A stretch of 64,000 nucleotides of DNA from NCBI GenBank assembly GCA_031472005.1, contig PZJY01000009.1, positions 1,736,001 to 1,800,000 of the forward strand. Direction: 5' to 3'. Position numbers and translations under genes: made by a program. Source of the DNA: Tetracladium setigerum (taxonomy: Eukaryota > Ascomycota > Leotiomycetes > Helotiales). Positions within the stretch are counted from its first letter, which is position 1; every line of letters begins with the position of its first letter. The notes under the pieces were generated by a model. It had not been told where the DNA came from. It made no database searches and saw only the letters and a program-made list of their open reading frames with translations. Positions 21,268-33,454 of this stretch are shown here, in pieces.

Positions 21268-22757
21268 CCATTGGCAATGGGGTGCGCAAAGCGCTGATAC
21301 TGGTAGTAGTGGGTGCAGGTGGTTATTGACCCGGTATTTACTTTTGCAAGAGCGTTGAACTCTGCCAGCTCCGGCCGTTGGTTGATGCCGAGAGATTGGG
21401 CTTGAGAGGTTGGGTGGGTGGGTGAGATCAGGTGACTATATCGGTTGCTATCTGACTACCTACATACTGCGTACAGTACATGCACATGCACATGCTCACG
21501 CACATGCTCAATAATGGGTTAAGGTTGTTATCATCGGGCATCTTCGAGAGACATTCTGCGAGAGTGTCTTTGGACTATCGAGTCTCATGCTTCTAGATGG
21601 CTGGTTTTGAGTTGAATTGATTCTTGTTATGCAACCTCTGCTTTGTCATCGACTACACCACGTGTGAGGGAAGCTCAGTCCAGAATGCCAAGCTATCAAT
21701 CTTTTTTGCCCTTGTGCCCCCCTTGTCCCTTTTTTTGAGCCGCTTCGGAGGATCACACCCCAATGCAATATTGGGAACGGGATCCCTGCCCCTTTTGCAC
21801 AACTCAATTTCCATCTCCGTTCGCTTGTCTCAGGGAAACAACCAGGTATGCACAACTCCCAGAAACACGGCATTTGGCTTCTTCTTTCTCTGCCTCTTCC
21901 TCTGCAGCAGCAGCAGCATCTTTCACATGTTCTGGCCTTTCTAGAACTCGGAACCTAAATCAATGCAGCACGCAACTTTATCATCGCCACCTGCACAGAT
22001 ACGAGAAGCCCTACCCCACCATCGTATGCCAGCCACCAGAGAGCAAGTCTAAAAATGTCAATGTCCCATTTATGTCCCCATACTCCGTACATATCATTCG
22101 TTCTGGGCCACAATGCTCCGTAAATGCGAGCATGAACCGTCTCGCTCACCACTGCGCTATGCCCAAAGCCCGCAAGATGCTTTCAACCTTAAATGCCCGA
22201 TTGGCAGGCGCTTCTCGTCCGGGCTAGCGTTGTGCATTCTTAAAAGGCCGTCCGGTGGCTTGCGGTACGGGGATCCACTGGCTGGTGGTGATATTTGTTG
22301 ATGGCTTCATAAGGTGGCCGGTCCTCTCTCCTGCTTTCTCTCCCGTCCCTTCTCCTCCTCCTCTCTCCTCTTTATCCCTTCACGATCTCGTCGGAATCAT
22401 CCTTGTTGGTCTCTCTGGTTCACTCGTTTTGACCAGATAAAACATATATTCCTATCTCTTCCTCTCTCTCTCTCTCTCTCTAATTCACCGGCTCCTTCTT
22501 CACCCTTTAAATCTTTTAATTACCGTATTTTGGTCGTCGTCCTGAGCATTTTTGGATCCCACTCAAGCCCCTGTTTGTGCAATTGTAAGAAGTCTCCCCT
22601 CACGACGCATTCCTTTCATCCTTCTCTCTTTCTTCCTTTCTGGAAGTTAAATACGACAATCGGATCATCAAATTCTAACATCAACCCACAGTCAAGAAAC
22701 ATCCATATCCTCCTCCTTCTCGATCAACCTTTCAAACTCACATTATCAACCATCAAA
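21268..22757. other. Divergent promoter region between the PX gene and the DUF7707 gene
   Basis: About 1.5 kb holding both promoters. The 400 bases before 22758 are strongly pyrimidine-rich and include a (CT)n tract at 22461-22481, typical of the leader of a well-expressed fungal secreted-protein gene. Repeated ATGCACATGC-like hexamers lie near 21478-21510. Open frames here are short and unconvincing. Confidence 0.5.
22461..22481 (+). repeat. (CT)n tract in the 5' leader of the DUF7707 gene
   Basis: About ten CT dinucleotides in a row, 280 bases before the start codon at 22758. CT-rich blocks upstream of transcription starts are common in filamentous fungi. A regulatory role is inferred only from position. 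Confidence 0.7.
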
Positions 22758-23504
22758 ATGTACTCCTTCAAGTCTTCCCTCGCAGCAGCTGCTCTCTTCA
22801 TTATCAGCGTCTCGGCCAAGGACTACTACGTTGTTCCCTCTACCGTTCCAATCACTATCAGGCGTACGAACTCCTCCTCATACTACCTATACCCATCAAC
22901 ACTTGACTAACAAACCCACAGAAGGATGGTGCAGCAGCCAAACCGCCTCTTGCCCTCTCCTGTGTATGCAGAACACAGGCAATGGAACCAACGTCATTGG
23001 CAACGACTGTGATGCCGTACGTACTCTCCCTCGCCCTCCTCCTACACTCTCCATTCTAACAAGTCTCCAGGAAACACTCACATACGAATGCCTCTGCTCC
23101 AACAACCTCTCACCCAACATGACCGAATACTCCCAAACCCTCCCCTACTTTATCTGCGTCGAATTCGGCAACCAATGCCAGCTCAACTGTCCTCGTGCAG
23201 ACACCATCTGCCAATCCGACTGCCGCGAAAAGAACCCATGCGGAGCCTCTGATCCCCAAAGATACAACATCACTAGCACCTCTTCCTCGGTTGCCACAGC
23301 CACTGGGGACAATCATCAGGGACGGATGGAGTGGTTTACAACGGTTTCGACACCAAGACTACAGATGCTGCTGGATCTGGATCTGGATCGGGTTCTTCCG
23401 GCAGTGGATCGAGTGGTGCGATGATGGCGTTGGATTTGGGTCATAGCTATGGCTTAGCTATGATTTTCACCGGAATCTTCGCTGGATTTGCTCTGGTGAT
23501 GTAG
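22758..23504 (+). CDS. Secreted GPI-anchored cysteine-rich DUF7707-type protein (one apparent 1-base frameshift)
   Basis: Three exons: 22758-22863, 22922-23016 and 23071-23504. A signal peptide (MYSFKSSLAAAALFIISVSA) precedes a domain of about 110 residues rich in paired cysteines (GWCSSQTASCPLLC, YECLCSNNLSPN, FICVEFGNQCQLNC, CQSDCREKNPCG), then a Ser/Thr linker. In the next frame come VVYNGF, a Gly-Ser stretch and the hydrophobic tail YGLAMIFTGIFAGFALVM, a GPI-attachment signal. The spacing of cysteines and the ending match fungal DUF7707 cell-surface proteins of unknown function. The frame changes at the G runs 23305-23321. The exons total 635 nt, one short of 212 codons, so one lost G restores about 211 residues including the GPI signal. 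Without it the protein would lose its anchor. Confidence 0.82.
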
Positions 23505-24979
23505 AGGATGAAAAGACAGAATAGTCGGATATGTCTACCTACCTACAATATGGTAGGTCATGCTTCAGCAGGAGAAATATGCACATCCACCCCTTTTTGC
23601 ATTTTGCATTTTGCATTTTTTGAGTTGGGATTTTTTTGCTTTGCTTTTTGCGTTTGCCTACCTTTTACCAGCAACTTTGGATTTAGCGACGGTCGTTCAT
23701 TTGGATAGAAGAAAGCTTTTTGGTCGCATCTGCAATGGAGCGTTTTTCTTGGGGGTTTTGCAACAAAAACACTGGTATGGAGGCTCTCTCTCTCTCTCTT
23801 CCTGGTTCAGGATGATAAGAATGAGAAGAGAAAGATTTACGCGTACTTAATACTTGAATTTGAAAGGAGGTGTCGTGGGTGGGGGTCGTTATGAGGGTAT
23901 GTGGAGAGTGGAAATGAGGAGATCAGGAGAAGAAAGATCACACGTAGCTAGCTTAGCACTTTAGCATAAATCTGCATTGAGTAAAGCTATTCCTTGTGTC
24001 ATTTTCGTGGAAATCGTTGAACTAGGCGATGGTTTGCAAAGCCCCTCTTTCATTATATTCCAGTTCGTTTGGTATCTTTTTCTTGGACTAGATGCATCCT
24101 TCCATTAACGATTCCCTCCACTCGTCCTAATCAGATTATTGATCTCTAGCCAAATCAACTTCAAGCTCCCAAACAATCTATCCGAATGGAACCAAATCTC
24201 ATTGTTATCCACAAGGCAAGGCCTTTTTATCCTGGAAAGATTCTTTCCAAGCTTGTTCCTGTGTGCATTCATTATCAAGATAGGCATCAGCGTTTCTATG
24301 CCGGTAATAACCTCATGATTTGGGGCTTATAATGAAAAAACAAATGACGGATGGACACATTCTTTCCTCAAGACGATTTGATTTCGTGAACCGCGAGTTG
24401 TATCACGTCATTGCGATACTGCATTTTTCTTCTCTGTGTCCGGTCACTAGGGGCTGTGAGAGTAGATAGCTATGCTTTCATATACTGTCTCTTCATTGAC
24501 GCGTCCGAAATACATGTGCAAGCATAACAAACTATGATGTTTTTAAAAGAAAGGAAAAATTGTCAGCTTTGAACGCCACAGATAAGTCCTACTGTTCCCC
24601 CTCCCGCGAAGTATACTCGATCAAAATCAAAAAAGTCACAAAAACAAACCTTGGTCCTTCTTCAGGTGTTCGGCCTCTATTCTGTCGGCAGTAAATTGTC
24701 ACCACTATTGATGTCAGTATCGTTCTTTTCGTCTTCGTCGGTTCCTACCTCATCATCTTCGGTTTCTACCTCTTCTTCTTCTTCTTCTTTTTCATCATCT
24801 TCACTCTCTGCCTCTGCCTCTACCTGTGGCTTTTCCCCTTCGGACTATCTTTCTTTTCTGCACTATCACGGTCATCATCATACCGTTTCCGCCTCACCCA
24901 ACCGCCAACTCTAAACGCCATCTCCTCCTTCCCATCAACCACAATCTTCAATCCCTTTCCCTCCTTCCCCTCTCCTTCC
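23505..24979. other. Gene-free interval between convergent genes
   Basis: Contains the 3' flank of the DUF7707 gene with three copies of GCATTTT at 23596-23618, a short CT repeat near 23788, and AT-rich unremarkable sequence. The stretch 24820-24979 is simple-sequence DNA that may hold the true C-terminus of the neighbouring F-box gene. Confidence 0.45.
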
Positions 24980-26332
24980 TCACCCTCCCCAGCTCCACCC
25001 CCTCCTCTCCCACCTCTCACTCCCAATCCACAACTCCCTCACCTTCTTCCCAGCAAAAGCCACCTCAACCATCCCAATCACCTTCCTCTCCGCTAATTTC
25101 CTCTGATTCTGAACACCCCTCCTCACCGCGGCGCCGTGGGGACCCATATAGGCATTTCCGCATCGGGGAGGATTGAAGCCTACGTCAAGGGCGGATAGCT
25201 CTGCAAGTGATAGAGATTCTAGGTTTGAGAGTGGTGATAGGTGCGTGATGATGTCGGAAAGTGTGCCGCTTCTGTAGCTAGGGCTTATTTCGGATAGGGT
25301 TCTAATCCTGTTGGAGCCTTTGGATGCAATTTCTGTTACGGTGTGTTAGTCGTCGGTATGATTAAAAGCGCTTTTTTTTCTGCTTTTGCTTCTTCTATGG
25401 ACTGAACACGAGAGACAGAGTTGGGTAGGGTAGGGTAGGGTAGAGCAGGTAAGGGAGGGCTGACAAACCTTTCGCCATCTCAACCGTCCAAGTCGTGAGA
25501 AGCTTAAGCTCCGTCACTTTCTCAGCCTTGAGAGCTACAGGAATGAAGTTCAATCCCGATGAGCGTTGATTAGGTTGCCAGTACCCCACAAATTTGCGAT
25601 CGGTCCATATGGTCTGCACATTTGGACAAAGCGCAATCAGATAGTCGCAGTCGGGACCAAGGACTAGTTTTTCCACATTGGGCAAGGCGAGGCCGGTGGA
25701 TGCGATAATGGCTTCCTTGAAGACTCCCACTTGGCCGCGGGCTATGCTGAAGTTGAGGGTTTGGAGTTTAGGGAGGTGGAGGAGTGTTGATGCGAGGAGG
25801 GGGGCGACGTGGGGTGAGGGTTTGACGGCTTCGAGTTTGTAGGCTTCGAAGATTATGAATTTGAATGTCCTGGTTTTTATTTAATGTTAGATGGGTTCTT
25901 GAAGACTGCTGGAATCATCGAAAGGACACAACAAGGAAGGAAACAAAGTGAGTATTCTTGGCGAGGTCTCATGCGGTCGTCCTATACATACTTCACAAAT
26001 CTCAAAATCCCACTAACATCCCCATTCAACGCTTGAAGCTTCTGCAAAGGCGCATCCCAAGAATCTACTTTCCCATATTCCCCGGTGATTGCGATGTCAT
26101 CGAATACAAAGGGCGAGCAAAGTTCCCGGATAGCCTTGTTTGTGCTTGAGAGCGCGATGAGGGCTGGGAGGTGTTGTCTTGTTGTTGCATCGCGGTTGTA
26201 ATAGTCTTGCTTCTTGGTGCGTTGGGCCAGGATGGAACAGATCTGATAGAGAATGTCATGTTGGAGGATTTCTATAGACGGGTTTGGTAATTTTGGTTTG
26301 GGGTTTGTTGTTGTGGAAGAGGAGCAGAGCAT
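24980..26332 (-). CDS. F-box protein, about 364 aa (C-terminus uncertain)
   Basis: Three exons on the minus strand (26332-25992, 25869-25469, 25332-24980) total 1095 nt, 364 residues. The donors are GTATGT and GTTTGT. The N-terminal part has LPNPSIEILQHDILYQICSIL and ALIALSSTNKAIRELCSPFVF, an F-box followed by the usual second helix pair. A leucine-rich-like middle follows (LPNVEKLVLGPDCDYLIALCPNVQTIW, ELKLLTTWTVEMAKG) and then HLSPLSNLESLSLAELSALDVGFNPP. The last 20 codons are G-rich (WERRGWSWGG). Another frame continues for about 65 codons to about 24820, so a further intron or an indel near 25000-25030 may extend the true protein. Role: likely SCF adaptor, substrate unknown. Confidence 0.7.
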
Positions 26333-28093
26333 GATTGCGGGGGTGCCTGCCCAGCAGCGATGATAGCCTTGCCAAATGGATCGTAGTAATCTTTCTCTGG
26401 GCTCCCAGGAATCAGGATCGGAGATTTACAAAATTAAACCCGATAATGTTTCAACAGCAGAATATCACGCCTTGTCTAGAACGTGTGGGTCGAGACAATT
26501 GGATGATTGTGGTTTGGTTCTGTACGTACAGAAGAGGGTATGTAGGGCGTGTATTTCGAGGGATGTGGAGCTGAGGTGACGAGGCTTTTCGCTTAAATTC
26601 CAAGGCTAGCAAGGGTGCAGTTAGATTGTAAATAGATCGACCAATCATTTTAGACGAATGCATTGACGAACGGCCTTCATCAGATGAGTCTGGTCTATGC
26701 CAAATGATAATGGTATGCAGCTATACTTGATTCATGGTTCGCGGACTACTAGACGCCGTGGTGGAAGTGGACGGTCCGAAATAATTTCAACACTAAGACT
26801 ATAGCTATTCTGGGAGTTGGAAGGAACAAACGGCTTCCTGAGAATGGCCATGCCAAGTACAATACAACGTAACACTATGGCTTTCAAGTTGCCTCAGATA
26901 ATTTGGAATGGAAGATCTAATTACTCTCCAGATCACTTAAAGGGGTTTGTTTTTATTATCTTCTTCTCTTTACAGTGGTATACTTCAGTTAACGAGTTGA
27001 TGCGAATGCGAGACGATGCGAGACTATGCGATGCGTAGCGCGCTTGCTTTGAAAGAAGCCGCGGGATCTATCCTTAGCAAGCAAACCTTATCCTTATTTC
27101 AAGATGGGGTTCCGGCCGCCCACACGTCAAACCCCCATGATCCTTCCATCTATCGTGTCCTCGTGGTGCGGATAGATTTTTGAAGCTAAGAGCAAAGCTT
27201 CTTTCCACCTTACGTCTTCGAACGTAATGAACTAGCCCATATCTCGTATTCCATCTATTGTATCATCATAGCTGTTTCATCTTTTCGAGGGGCTAGCCTA
27301 GATCAAAGAACTATGTTGTACCCTCCAGTTGAATAGTAGCGTGTTAATGGTCAGTCGGTAGATCCCGCCTATGATTTTTAAGCAACAATTTTCGAGGGGT
27401 GACGAATACACCCTTGGGATAAACTTGGCGACTAGTACGCTTGTAGCTCTCGGCTGAGATGTAAACAGTGAGAAGATGGATATGCTCACAATGACAAAAA
27501 TAAATATTGGAATGTTCACATCCCGAGATGTGGAACAAAGATAAAGGAGCTAGATTGTAAGATGGTTATGTTCAAGCATAGTCCTGTGTGCTTAGGTGCA
27601 AGTGGGCTTCCATTACTATTGGGAGTTTGGACAAGCAATTATCATATGGTAGACAGTGTGCAATGATAATTATCTTTGGCCTACTGAACACCCATTAAAT
27701 TATAGAAGTAAAGATGTGTCCTTGTAGTCTGGCTCTAGGGCAGTATTGAAGGTTCAAAGGTTCGCAATCGCTATGTTCGTACCGTAATTATTAGTTGGTG
27801 CTCTTCAAAGGGTACGCCATCTCATAGTCTTGGAAGCCCAGCAAGGATCATTCCCTTGAGATTGTATGATGATAGACTCAAGTGTTAAGGTCGAGTGATC
27901 CACTGATCTCGTATTCAAGGGTTAAGTCTCTGAAGTTGGCTGGAATGGGGCTTGATGGGGGGTTTCGCTTGATATATCGGCCAATTCTGCCGCGATCTTT
28001 CTTTCTCTCACACACATACAAGTCGCAGTTGAACAAATTCCTTTCATATCTCTTTTGGATTACATCAAATCACTTGGATTCCATTTCTCAAGC
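26333..28093. other. Gene-free AT-rich interval between divergent genes
   Basis: About 1.8 kb between an F-box gene (minus) and the DUF3431 gene (plus). Stop codons are frequent in all frames. Short frames such as 26376-26579 have no recognisable content. The last 100 bases hold a pyrimidine-rich leader before ATG 28094. Confidence 0.45.
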
Positions 28094-29439
28094 ATGACTG
28101 TCTTTACCAGAGCCCTGCCGCTCAAAAATTTGCATGCAATAGTCATGTTTGGCACACTGTTTATCTTGCTTGTTGCAACATACACCTACTTCGGCCATAT
28201 GAGCCAACAACTTGGGGTATGGCTACTACATACCCTTCCCCTATTCATCCTCATATTGACAAGATCGGCCAACAGGCTCTCGTAGCAAACGAAGGCGTCC
28301 ATCCTCACGAAAGACCAAGAGAACAGTTCAACAACAACACCACTATTCCATCATTCGAATCATACCAAACGAATTCATCAAACAGTCGAACACTCGTTGT
28401 TGCAAGGACAAAGAAGGAAGATGTCTCCTGGATTGAGAAAGAGCTGGGTAGTCTTCCCAGCCTTAATATAGCCGTTTACACCGTCGATGATCCGTTGTCG
28501 CAATACCATGTACCCAAGAACAAAGGGAACGAAGCGATGGTTTACCTCACTTACCTGATTGACAACTACGATAATCTCAGTGAAGTCACTATGGTAAGTT
28601 TTCGAGGCATTATCTATTCTTTCGTCTTGTCCTCGTTCCCTCTCGCTCAAAATCAACACAGCTCCGACAACGACAAGTTGGCAATCGCTAACTTCTCTCA
28701 ACATCAACAGTTCATACACTCCCACCTTACCTCATGGCACGACAATAGTCTCCTCGGCGACAGCGCAACGATGATCAAGCGCCTCAGTTCTGCCAAAGTC
28801 ATACGAGAAGGATACATGAACATGCGCTGCCACCTTGACCCAGGCTGCCCCTCTCACATCCACCCCTTCAGCCCCAACAAGGAAAACAACAACATCCCAG
28901 AAGAAGCAGTCTTCCTCAAAGCCTTCCGCCAGATTTTTCCCGGCGCAATAGTCCCAACTGTCCTCTCCCAACCTTGCTGCGGCCAATTCGCAGTCAGCAA
29001 AGCGAAGATTCGCGCCATCACAAAAGATCAATACATCCACTACCGCGACTGGCTGCTCAATACGAAATTAACAGACAACTTGTCCGGCCGTGTTTGGGAG
29101 TACCTCTGGCAAGTTATTTTTGCTAACGTCAATGAGTTTTGTCCGAAGGAACATCTGTGTTACTGCGATGGGTATGGTGTCTGCTTTGGTGGCGATAGGG
29201 AATACAAATACTACTTCAAGTTGCAGAAGAGGAAGGAAGAGGAGGAAAAGGAGCGGGATTCATACAAAGAGAAGGCAGAAAAGCAGAAAGTTTTGCAGAT
29301 TGAAGTCTACGATAACAGAATCAAGGAGATCAACAGTGAGATGGAAAATTTGAAGAAGCGGGCGATGGATAATGGGATGCAGTCAGAGTTTCGAGCGATG
29401 GAGGTCGGGAGGGATTGGAATATTGGAGATGGATTCTGA
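28094..29439 (+). CDS. DUF3431 protein with N-terminal signal anchor, 393 aa
   Basis: Three exons: 28094-28216, 28264-28593 and 28711-29439, total 1182 nt, 393 residues. Intron 1 is only 47 nt (GTATGG...TTGACAAG). Intron 2 is 117 nt and in frame, so the open frame alone would wrongly retain it. A signal-anchor helix lies at about residues 14-36 (IVMFGTLFILLVATYTYF). The lumenal domain carries LVVARTKKEDVSWIEKELG, YTVDDP, NKGNEAMVYLTYLIDNYDNL, FIHSHLTSWH, EAVFLKAFRQIFPG and PCCGQFAVSKAKI, the order of conserved blocks in DUF3431. This fungal family is often clustered with polysaccharide genes, and a glycosyltransferase-like role has been suggested but not shown here. The C-terminal 60 residues form a Lys/Glu-rich probable coiled coil (KRKEEEEKERDSYKEK). 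Confidence 0.88.
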
Positions 29440-30437
29440 GGTTCTTTGATCAAAGCATAGGAAGGCGTTACGCAAGTGTACATATAGATCTGGTTTCAAT
29501 TACAAAAGTTGAAGAAAGCAAGTAATTCTAAAAGATACGTTGATGATTCTGGCCGATTCCTCACTGACTCCTCCTTCCTTTACGCACAGGAGGATAATCT
29601 TCACAACTCCTCCCAGGGTTTGTTTCCAATCTTTCAAATCATCGAAACATTTCCCTTTGATCAATTGTCACAAAGAATGATATAACGCACTTCTGTCAAT
29701 GCAGAAAGAATCTAATATTCAGAATTTCTAATACGAAACTACAAATCCTACCATCCAGCCATTGAAAATCTTTGTGATTTGTACGCGTATGCCTCTCACA
29801 TAAATGGAGCAATGGTCACTTCGCAGATGCCCGATTAAGGGAACCAGGCTCGGAGGCTGCATTTGGGAAGTGGTAAGTGAGTTTGATTGGCCACATTTAC
29901 GTCTCGCTTACACTTTTGGCCGAAATCGTTGTTTGCAATCTGGGGCGTGACCCGCTCTCTGGCTCGCAGTGACATGGATTGGTTGTATTTACCTTCCTTC
30001 CGTCGCGTTTGAGTCTTGGTTGGGAGTGTTGGGGAATTACCAGAGTGTTCGGCTGTTGTATTCAAATATTGTTGTCTCTAAGATCGTGAAATATGCTGTG
30101 TAAAAACCCTCCCACAAAAGATCCAAATGCGAGTTGTGTGAAGCTATTCATATCTTAATCCTTAAGAGTTTTGATTGCGTGTTTGAACTTGAAACTTTCG
30201 TCAAATCGTCATCCATTTTGTTCATTCATCGTTGGCAAGCAGTATGAGCCAGTGCTTCGATGTCAAGTGAAACCATACCAGAGTCACCGTTTGGATACTT
30301 CGACTCACAGGGGCAGGAGTATGCATGGGCACAATACCATTCACAAAGTTTTCTCATGGATATAAATTCTCCCAGCTCAGGTGCTTGCAAAAAAAAAAAA
30401 ATTCCCTCCACCGTCTAGTACGACATGAGCTTGTGCA
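29440..30437. other. Intergenic region upstream of the RBR ligase gene
   Basis: About 1 kb. Contains the 3' flank of the DUF3431 gene and the promoter of the RBR gene. A 13-A run lies at 30389-30401. No gene is seen; the 29835-30065 minus-strand frame is unremarkable. Confidence 0.45.
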
Positions 30438-31625
30438 ATGATGAAGGATGCCAGTTCGTCAAAAAATGCAGCACCCTCAAAACCCAAGCCTGCAAAGGCC
30501 GTGAAGAAGAAGAAAAGCACCTGCTCAATTTGCCTGGATGAATTTGAGTCTCAGCTTCTGGCAGAGCTATCTTGCAAACATAGGTGTTGCAGCACTTGCC
30601 TGACAGAAATTTTCAAGAGTGCTACGACAGATGAATCGCGGTACCCCGCCAAATGCTGTAATGCCATCCCTCTCGCCACTGTTCGGCATCTCATCAATTC
30701 GAAGCTGGCAGGCCAGTATGAAAAAAAGCAGGCTGAGTGGGAAACCCAGAATCGAACGTACTGCTCAGATAAAGACTGTGGGAAGTTCATTTCCAACGAT
30801 AGCATCTTCGCAACATGGGCCGACTGTCCGCATTGTTCGCGAGTCACTTGCACTGAATGCAAGAACGTGGCCCATGGGGATAAAGATTGTGCTGTTGACA
30901 AAGCTACAGAACAAGTACTGGAGCTAATGGAAAAGGAGAATTACAAGAGATGTTGGATGTGTAAAAGTGGAGTAGAGTTGATGCAAGGGTGTAACCATTT
31001 AACGTGAGTCTTCTAGATGTTGCACATGATATTTTTCTGACCACTTGAAAGATGCGTTTGCGGATATCAGTTCTGTTACATATGCGAAAAGAGATGGAGA
31101 ACTTGTAGATGTCCTCTTTATGGCAGACCGGAGACTAACCACATTGACTTCGATGGTACATATCATTTTGTCGGTCCACAACAAGGTCAAGCGCCACTTC
31201 CTAATCTAGGACCACGGCAAATGGTTTTCCATCAGGCACCTCCACCAAACCACCCACAGCAACCATTGTTACAACAAGTACCAGCAAATCCCGCGGCACA
31301 ATGGCAATTCGATCCCCTGCAGCCACCCATGGCCCCTCTTGTCAACATCCAAGGTCCAGCTCCATTTCAATATCCTGTTAAGTACGCAGGATACCAACTT
31401 CATCCACAACCCCAACAAGCAGTTCATCAACCTGCAGGGCAGTATTTTGTATATCCTCAACAGAACAGAATGCCAAATCCCAATCCTCAGAATATCAATA
31501 TCCAAGCTCCTACATTGGCCCGCAACCAAAGAAATTGCGACAGGCTTTTTGGAAATTGTAGCTGTGGCGTATATCACCAACCGCCGCCTGAGAACCAACA
31601 AAATACAAATATTCAAAGAAGATAG
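30438..31625 (+). CDS. RBR (RING-IBR-RING) E3 ubiquitin ligase, 379 aa
   Basis: Two exons (30438-31003 and 31052-31625, intron 48 nt) give 1140 nt, 379 residues. After a lysine-rich start comes RING1 (CSIC at 29-32, then CKHRCCSTCL and PAKCC). The IBR follows (YCSDKDCGKF, CPHCSRVTCTEC, HGDKDC, about 105-155), then RING2 (CWMC at 172-175, CNHLTC, CGYQFCYIC). In RBR enzymes the first Cys of the CNHLTC motif forms the thioester with ubiquitin; here it is Cys185. A Gly before it and the His after fit this. The intron splits RING2 right after CNHL. The C-terminal 150 residues are Pro/Gln-rich (HQAPPPNHPQQP) and probably disordered. Many Pezizomycotina carry expanded families of such ARI-like ligases; the substrate is unknown. 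Confidence 0.92.
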
Positions 31626-32346
31626 TCATCCACCTGTGTTGCCACTGATCAGGATCCCGTTCACTACCCCGCTACCTCGCCATAAGAGCCACATATTTAT
31701 CCACTCAGAAACATAAGTGTCGACAAATTCTACAAGATGAAAGAGTAGAAAAGGCATGAGGCAATTCTATGTATTATTTAACCACATTTGATACGGGTTT
31801 CTTCTACCTTTGGGTGAACCAGACCTGCTGCTTGCTGTGAGCCTGTGCAGAAGAACGGGGGCGACTTGAGTGATTTTTCTGTACAAGGAATTTAAGTTCA
31901 TTGAGTTGGTATGTAAAGCATTGGAAGAGACGAAATGGAACATCTTGCCATTAGTATACATCTACAAATTTGCAATGCCATTATGAGTCCAGAAAAAACA
32001 CTCGCTGAATGTATATGCTAAGCCATAAGCGAAATCGTATCGCAACCGTTCTGCGCCTTTTTTTGAATTTCTTTTCGGGCGCAGTTCTGCTTGACTATCA
32101 AAATTTCTCAGTGAATAGACAAATATTGTCTCACTAAATAAGAGAGGTGGTTCTTGAAGTTTTCGGATTGAGCGACGGCATGAAAACCATCGCAGTGGGG
32201 ACCATATCTGGACCGGATTCGGCTCCTAAATGCCAATAATCCACTCAACGCATTGATCAAAAAAATTGGCTCTGTCTTGTTTGTACCATTTCTCATAAGG
32301 CTAGCCACAACAAATAATTATACTCCGCAAATGGGATTACTCCTCT
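31626..32346. other. Intergenic region between convergent genes
   Basis: 3' flanks of the RBR ligase (plus) and the NmrA-like gene (minus). AT-rich, with no coding signal or RNA gene. Confidence 0.45.
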
Positions 32347-33454
32347 TCAAGCACCAAAAATAATTGACATATCTTGCTTCCTGAAGAAATCCTCCACTGT
32401 AGGAAGTGACGGCGGTGATTTCAACTGAATCTAGGCATTAGCATGTACTCGATGCATCAGCAATCCAGGTCAACTTACATCTCGAGGATGAGAGACTTCA
32501 GTGTCAGCCCATGACTCATATCCGAACTCATTGAAGGCCGCAGTATTGTCCTCGAGTTCCCCCTTCAGCGCTTCTGGTAAAGGTAGATGAAATTCACCCT
32601 TTGGCAAGGTCACGCCCTCGGCTTTCAAGCCAGTAGCCCGTGTGAATGCCGACACGAGCTCTCTAATAGATAGATATTCTCTGTAAGAAACAACATTCTT
32701 TCCAGCCGGCTCATTGACGACGAGTTCCTTGACAATAGCACCAGAATCCTCGTCGGCGGCGATCCACGGGAGCTTCACGTCCAAGTCCACATGCCAAATG
32801 AATTGGACTGTCCCTTCCGCATTCTGCATATTTTAGCAAAGGCACATTCAAGATTTAGCTAGCTTGGCTGCTTACCTTAACTGGTTTCAAAATGGGGTTG
32901 CCGACGAAGTTGCCCAAGAACATGCCCGGTTGGAAGATGCTCGTATTCTTCCAAAGGTCAGGATACTTCTCCCTGCCGTAATCTTCTGCTTTTGCCTTGG
33001 AGTCAAAGTGGTAAACACGAGTATATTTTCCCTTGGACCATTTCGTCACGTTCGTGAGTGAGGAGAGGATGAAGCGCTCCAGGGTGGGCACTTTTGCAGC
33101 TGCGTCGATAACGGATTTCAGTTGCTGCGTCTCGTGTTCGCCTGCCCATTCATTCAATGTTTGTCCCGGCCTGGGCTTGTCTGCGTTGGCAGGATTCCCA
33201 TAGATGCCCCAGAAGTCGCTAACGGCAAATAGAGCAGTGGCACCCTGAAAAGCGGCTGAGAGCGTTTCTGGCTTGTCAAGATCAGCGTGGACGACCTGAG
33301 CCCCACGGGCTGCCAGAGCCTGAGCCTTTGGACTGGAAGTATTGCGAGACAGAGCGCGAACTTGCCAATTGCTGTCCTCGAGAAAAGCGTTGGCGACAGA
33401 GCCACCTTGATTACCAGTAGCTCCAAGAATAACGATAAGATTCGGAGAAGACAT
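32347..33454 (-). CDS. NmrA-like NAD(P)-binding protein, 333 aa
   Basis: Three exons on the minus strand (33454-32876, 32823-32479, 32424-32347) total 1002 nt, 333 residues. I start at MSSPNLIVILG. An in-frame ATG seven codons earlier (33475) is possible but gives an unusual extension before the first strand. The Rossmann motif GATGNQGG (Gly11, Gly14, Gly17) binds the dinucleotide. RALSRNTSSPKA follows the second strand and VVHADLDKPETL matches the NmrA/HSCARG family. Later blocks include LERFILSSLTNVTKWS, HFDSKAKAEDY and FQPGMFLGNF, and the end is a C-terminal helix with FFRKQDMSIIFGA. NmrA-like proteins lack the catalytic Tyr-x3-Lys of dehydrogenases and usually sense NADP/NADPH or regulate transcription. 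The gene is followed on the same strand, 1 kb upstream, by an FAD monooxygenase. Confidence 0.9.

Noticed and set aside
24651..25176. Plus-strand Ser- and Pro-rich frames
   Set aside because: Shadows of the G/A-rich end of the minus-strand F-box gene and of simple sequence.
25426..25443. Telomere-like (TAGGG)3
   Set aside because: The unit is TAGGG, not TTAGGG. It is only three copies and lies inside an intron of the third F-box gene.
28211..28263. Apparent frameshift in the DUF3431 gene at GGGG
   Set aside because: A 47-nt GT-AG intron (28217-28263) with a TTGAC branch-like site restores the frame exactly, so no base is missing.
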